DNA of 64,000 nt, from contig NW_017802580.1 of NCBI RefSeq assembly GCF_001625305.1, positions 73,594 to 137,593 of the forward strand, in the 5' to 3' direction. The stretch comes from Branchiostoma belcheri. Taxonomy: Eukaryota; Chordata; Leptocardii; Amphioxiformes; Branchiostomatidae. Every line of letters begins with the position of its first letter. Position 1 is the stretch's first letter. The position numbers and the translations under genes are program-made. Positions 38,701 to 44,700 of the stretch are shown here, piece after piece. The notes under the pieces were generated by a model that saw only the letters and a program-made list of their open reading frames with translations, had not been told where the DNA came from and searched no databases.

Positions 38701-41700
38701 ATTGCTTTTCTTGTCTTTTGTCTTTGAATTAACGAAAAGTCGTTTTATTTTTAGTGAACGTCTTAGTGCACGTGAGACTTCTAATTATGTATCAGCGCTG
38801 TAGACGGTCTTACACGATCAGGGTTGAAAAAGAGAAGTAACGATAACGCTTCTAAAGGCTAATCCATTCCAAAAAATACCAACCAATGTTAAGCCCTGGT
38901 CACAACCCGCCGTGAGGTTTTTGGGGAGGCTACGTCTGCTACGTTTTTTAAACGCGGGGAAGGAGTGGCGTCTACGCACGTCACTCGCACGGTTGCGCAA
39001 AGTGTAAGAGTGTGGTCTGCACGCCAAGTCTGGCCGTGAGTGGTTGCGTGCATCGTACGTTGCGCAAGTGGTAATTGAGTCGTGCGTGCTTACAACGTAC
39101 GATCTCCGTGCGATTGCAACTTTACCGTAAGGTGGCCGTACTCACACGTGCTTCTTCCGCACGGCACGTACGGGGCACGCGCGTCGTCCGTACTCGCACG
39201 CACGGGTGGTGAATCCGCAGACCGCACGTAGAAAAAGTTTCACATGCACTTAAAGTTCTACGGCGTGTCTGCGTGCTCCCAAATCCGTAGGATTCCGTAC
39301 GGAGGCGGTACTCACCACGCACGGATGCCCTGCGTTTGCCCACGTTTTTGCACATAGACAGCACGCAGAAGCACGTACGGCGGGTTGTGACCGACGCTTT
39401 AGGTAACTACTCTCAAACTGTCGCGTCAACATTGTTGACTTTCTTTATGATTTCTTGTTTTATTGGTTTATGTTAATCATACATAATGTAACAATATCAC
39501 ACGGTTAGGGAAGTTCAACACATAGGTTCTAGACCTCCCCTCCACTTTTTTTATTATTTTTTTTTTAATTTTTATTTTTATTCCAACATGTAATCACCAG
39601 ACGTGGTGACGGCACACTCAAAGTTTTTTCAACTTATATTAATACCGCCACCAGCACAGGGGACAAATACATGACAGGATAATACTCATGTTCACCTGAG
39701 CGAAGTGAGGAAAGTCGTGTAAAGTGCCTTTCCCAAGGGCACAAGATCGGTGGCATGTCAGGACTCGAACCCGGGACCTCTAAGTTCCGAGTCGCGCACT
39801 CTGCCGCTGCACCACACGACCCCATTTCATTGTGTTAATTATATTTATTTGCAAATATGTGCAAACAATAAAAATCTTGTTTGAAGTTAAAACTTTTGGT
39901 CCAACACAAAAANNNNNNNNNNNNNNNNNNNNNNNNNNNNNNNNNNNNNNNNNNNNNNNNNNNNNNNNNNNNNNNNNNNNNNNNNNNNNNNNNNNNNNNN
40001 NNNNNNNNNNNNNNNNNNNNNNNNNNNNNNNNNNNNNNNNNNNNNNNNNNNNNNNNNNNNNNNNNNNNNNNNNNNNNCGACTAGTCACTCTGGTCTTCCT
40101 CAGTAGACTGGTCGAAAGCTCTAGGTGAGAGAATTTTTTGTGTTGGACCAAAAGGTTTAACTTTAAACTACCAACACAGATGAACTTTAATGATAATAAA
40201 AATCTTGTTGCGTGAGTAATTAAATATTTCTGTCTCCAACAGAGTAGGGAACGACCATAACCAGCTCATGACGAATGTCGTCATCAACTCGGCCGGTTAC
40301 GTCACGTGGATGGCACCTCGCGTCTTCCGTTCCTCCTGCAACATCGACATCTACTACTTCCCGTTCGACGACCAGAAGTGTCTGCTGGAGTTCGGGTTTG
40401 TTTATTTGTTTGTTTGTTTATTTAGGAATCTCCCATTAGTGATAATATATACATCACTATTCTTCCTGGAGTCCTTTACATAAAATACAACTATTATTTA
40501 CATACACGTTCAACTGCTATCATTGACATTATCCTACAGGAAAACTTATCTTTTCAACATAGTAAATTACACATTAAGTATCAATTATTACATCAATTAA
40601 TAATACATGCATTACATTACGTAGTTATCAATTAATAATATTACATTATACAGTTAGCCTATAAAAACAATTATGTAATGGATGTCTGAGAGGTCAGAGG
40701 TCATGAATTTGTACAGAATATATTCAAAACGTTTATCACCAGGAGTTAATTGGTGTGTGTTTGTTTTTATGTGTTTTTGTCCAATTCCAGATTGTTTCTT
40801 TAAACGTTCGTGGGTTTGAGGATGTGATGTGAGAAGGCAAAGTGTTGTATGTTTTAATGCACCTGTGTAGAAAAGTCCGAGCCATTCACCAATTTCACAC
40901 TTCCCATAATGCCTAGTAACGGTCACAGATATGCAGGGATATGACGTAAGACCATCCCCCCCCCCCCTTCCTCGATGTAATATTTCCAACAAGTTCTATC
41001 GACAAACTGGTCAACTACTGTTTTGAATTATTTATCTAGTATAAAGCACATGCCATAATTGCATTTTTGTTGGAATTAGAGGATGGAACAATAAAATGAC
41101 GTACCTTCTATCGTTCTACCTTCTACCGAAGACTCTCCTACTCGCACGGTCGCATGCATTACCGAGTAGGAGAGTCTTCGGTAGAAGGTGGAACGATAGA
41201 AGGTACGTCATTTTCCCTAATTCCAACAAAATTGCAATTATGCCATGCGCTTTATACTAGATGAATAATTCAAAACAATAGTTGACCAGTTTGTCGATAG
41301 AATTTGTTGGAAATATTACATCGAGGAAGGGGGGGTGGTGGTCTTACGTCATATCCCTGCATATCCGTGACCGTTACTAGGCATTATGGGAAGTGTGAAA
41401 TTGGTGAATGACTCGGTGCATTAAAACATACAACACTTTGCCTACTCACATCACATCCTCAAACCCACGAACGTTTAAAGAAACAATCTGGAATTGGACA
41501 AAAACACATAAAAACAAACACACACCAATTAACTCCTGGTGGTAAACGTTTTGAATATATTCTGTACAAATATTGGCATTATGGGAAGTGTAAAATTGGT
41601 GAATGGCGTTGGTTCTAGGTCCTGGACGTACGGCGGGTACGACGTCAACACGACCACGGAGTCGGTCCCGCCGTCGCTGACGTACTTCGTGCATAACGAT

Positions 41701-44700
41701 GAGTGGGAGCTGCTGGCGATCGGGGACAAACATGAGGACATTTTCTACGTCTGCTGTCCGGAGCCGTACCCGCTGGTCACCTTCACTATCTACATCAGGA
41801 GGAGGTCTGAACAAAACTTTGTTCCTAACCTTGTTAGCAATACTATCATGAAAGTTTATCTGTGTTGGCTGTTACATGTTTAAAGTTAAAACCTTTGATC
41901 CAACACCAAAAATTCTCTCACCTAGCTTCACTGGGTCAGTCTACTGAGGAAGACCAGAGTGACTGGTCGAAAGCTCTAGGTGAGAGAATTCTTGGGTGTT
42001 GGATCAAAAGTTTTAACTTCAAACTTGTTAGCAATAGTATTATTTAATGTCTTGTTGCAGATATAGAAGTTATATAATCTTAAATCATCCATATTATCAT
42101 CGAATCTTTGTATTATGTTTCTCCTTCTTTACTTCTAACGCTGCAAGGCAAATTAATTCAATCAATACTAGTACCTCTATTAAGACCAAAAGGGCTAAAC
42201 GTTTTAGCCAACACTAAGTAAATTGGGACTTACCCAAATTTTCGGCCGACTCCGTCAGTCTTGTTCACTAAATGGACCCTTCTACTGCGGCTTTTGGGAC
42301 GTGACGTCGGAAACATATGAACTTTTATGCTTAGTACTTCTATTGATAACATGTTGCTGCATGTATGGTGAGGGCTTTTTTTTTTCAGCACACACCTTTT
42401 TCTAATTTATCTATTTTGTATTAATGCATATTTATAATAATTACATAACTGAATATGGCCCCCCGAACATTGCAGGACTTATCCCGACCTGGAGTACGTC
42501 GGTAGCCAGTTCGGCTGGTGTTCGCTCAGGTTGACAGCCGAATGTTTCGAAATGTTAAAAAATTTAAACGGAAGGTTTGGCCATGGTTGTTTGATGTTTT
42601 GGGGTAGGAGTGGTTGGCAGTCAAACTTGACCCAAATTTAACTCAAATTCAATTTGATTAATCCTAAGGATGATAGGACTGCTCCCGAAGTTTAATTGGC
42701 TGATGTTCGGAGAAGGGTTTGAATGTTTGACAGAGTCTTATTGACATTGATACATTAATATCTAAATACACTAACCCCAATAAACGTCTTTATGTCTATT
42801 GTCTGATTCAGTTTGCAGTTTGAAGTAAAAATGAGTATTGTCCTTTCTTGTATTTTTCTTGTCCTCTGCGTTGGTGGCGGCATAAAATGAGTTGATAGAA
42901 CTTGAGTGTGCCGTCACCATGCCTAGTCATTAAAATATTGGAATCATAATAACAAAAAGTAGTGAAAGTTTGTTTGTAACTGACAAGGTCAAAATCTTAT
43001 GATTTTTTGCCGAGTGCAAGGTCAAAGGGTCGCAGTCAAGGACTTTGAATGGTGCGGTCTTAGCTATAGGCTAGCAGCGCACAAGTGCCTATTTCGGAGA
43101 TCCGCTAAGTGCGGTTTGCAATCGAAATAGAATTTAAGGGATTGTCTCTCCAGGGGTCGTTGGTATTTCCTATGTGATATAAAGTAAATGTGCTCAACAC
43201 AGAATGACTGATATCAATAAATTTCCGGTAGGATCATTAAGGGCGCAGTCATGTAAGACCCACATAGTAGTAATGGTTTATTGGTAAAAACACGATACAA
43301 ATTGGCCTTGCAGTAACCCTGAATTGCGCTGAATTTTACATTCCACATACTCAGTAAAACTAACACTGTAGGCTAATATAATACATATACAAGTATATAA
43401 AAATGTAACATTCGATAATTGACGACATGTTTTTCCAATACTATGAATATAGCGAGGTGGTTCGACATCAAGGATATTAAAACAGCATCATCATCGGTCG
43501 ACCGTACTGGTCGGGGTTATACCGCCCCTTACGAGGTGGCATACCCTTTCGTTAGCTTAATTTTTTTAAATACAAGACGGGGTTCGCCACGCCTCCGTCC
43601 GGGTGATGATGTAATCACCATTAAAAACAGCATTGCATTGTGCGGAATCGTTTACTATTTGGCCCCGAAAGTGTAACAAGACTCATAAATGAGACACCTT
43701 GCCTTTGTATATTCAACAGTAAGCGTTGTTCCAAATTATCTATTGACGATGTTCCTACACTGTACTTTAACCTTAGCGAGTTTAACCCTAGATACGGTAG
43801 TTCTTATCCCTAGACAGATTGCTTCGGGGGCAAGATAGCCTACCCTGAGTGCCATCCAATGTGACTTTTCCTAGAATATTGTTGGCAACAATTCTTTATC
43901 ATTGGAATAAGATAATAATTTTTGTGTTGCCATGGCAACGGGTTTCTGACAGGCATTTTTTGCTAAATTTAGTACTTTTTGTTTCAACAATAGAATTTTA
44001 TGGGTTTTATGTCAAGTTACTCATGGTTTCTAATATTAATATCATCCCATGTGATTTTATGTAAATTTTATCATTAAATATGCATAATTTATGCTAATTT
44101 GATGAAGTCATTAGCCAAAATCCAAGCTGGCGGACCATATCATTAGAACAGGTATATACGGGTTATTTTCATTAAAATTTCATCAATACTTCCATTTCTT
44201 TTTCCAAAAAAGGTTTAAATGAAGGTCTTTAGTATGTTTAAAATGTATTTTGGGCTTTATCATGGAAAAAACTATTTTTGAAAATTCAAGATTGATGATC
44301 CAGGATGGCGGATATCTTAAATATGCATTGTATGTATTATTGCCGATAAATGCAAATAATACATGATGCACCCGCAGGTCCATGTACTACCTGATCTTTC
44401 TGGTCAGTCCCTGTCTGCTCTTCTCTATCATGACGATCCTGGGGTTCTACCTACCGCCTGAGGCCGGGGAGAGGGTCGGTCTGGGCATCACCGTGCTGCT
44501 GGCCTTTACCGTGTTCCTGCTGATGGTGTCTGAGCTCATGCCGCCCACATCATCAGCCGTGCCGCTTATTGGTAAGTCTGTATTCCTTCATCACCGTGCT
44601 GCTGGCCTTTACCGTGTTCCTGCTGATGGTGTCTGAGCTCATGCCACCGACTTCATCAGCCGTGCCTCTTATTGGTAAGTCTGTATTCTTTCATCACCGT

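Noticed and set aside
39740-39823. tRNA gene on the - strand
   Set aside because: A and B boxes belong to a SINE head; the body continues with SINE sequence and a second copy lies at 38335.
42478-42530. AG...GT-bounded open stretch (TYPDLEYVGSQFGWCS-like) as an extra receptor exon
   Set aside because: Exon 6 joins exon 7 directly in phase and in family alignment; there is no place for it in a nicotinic subunit.
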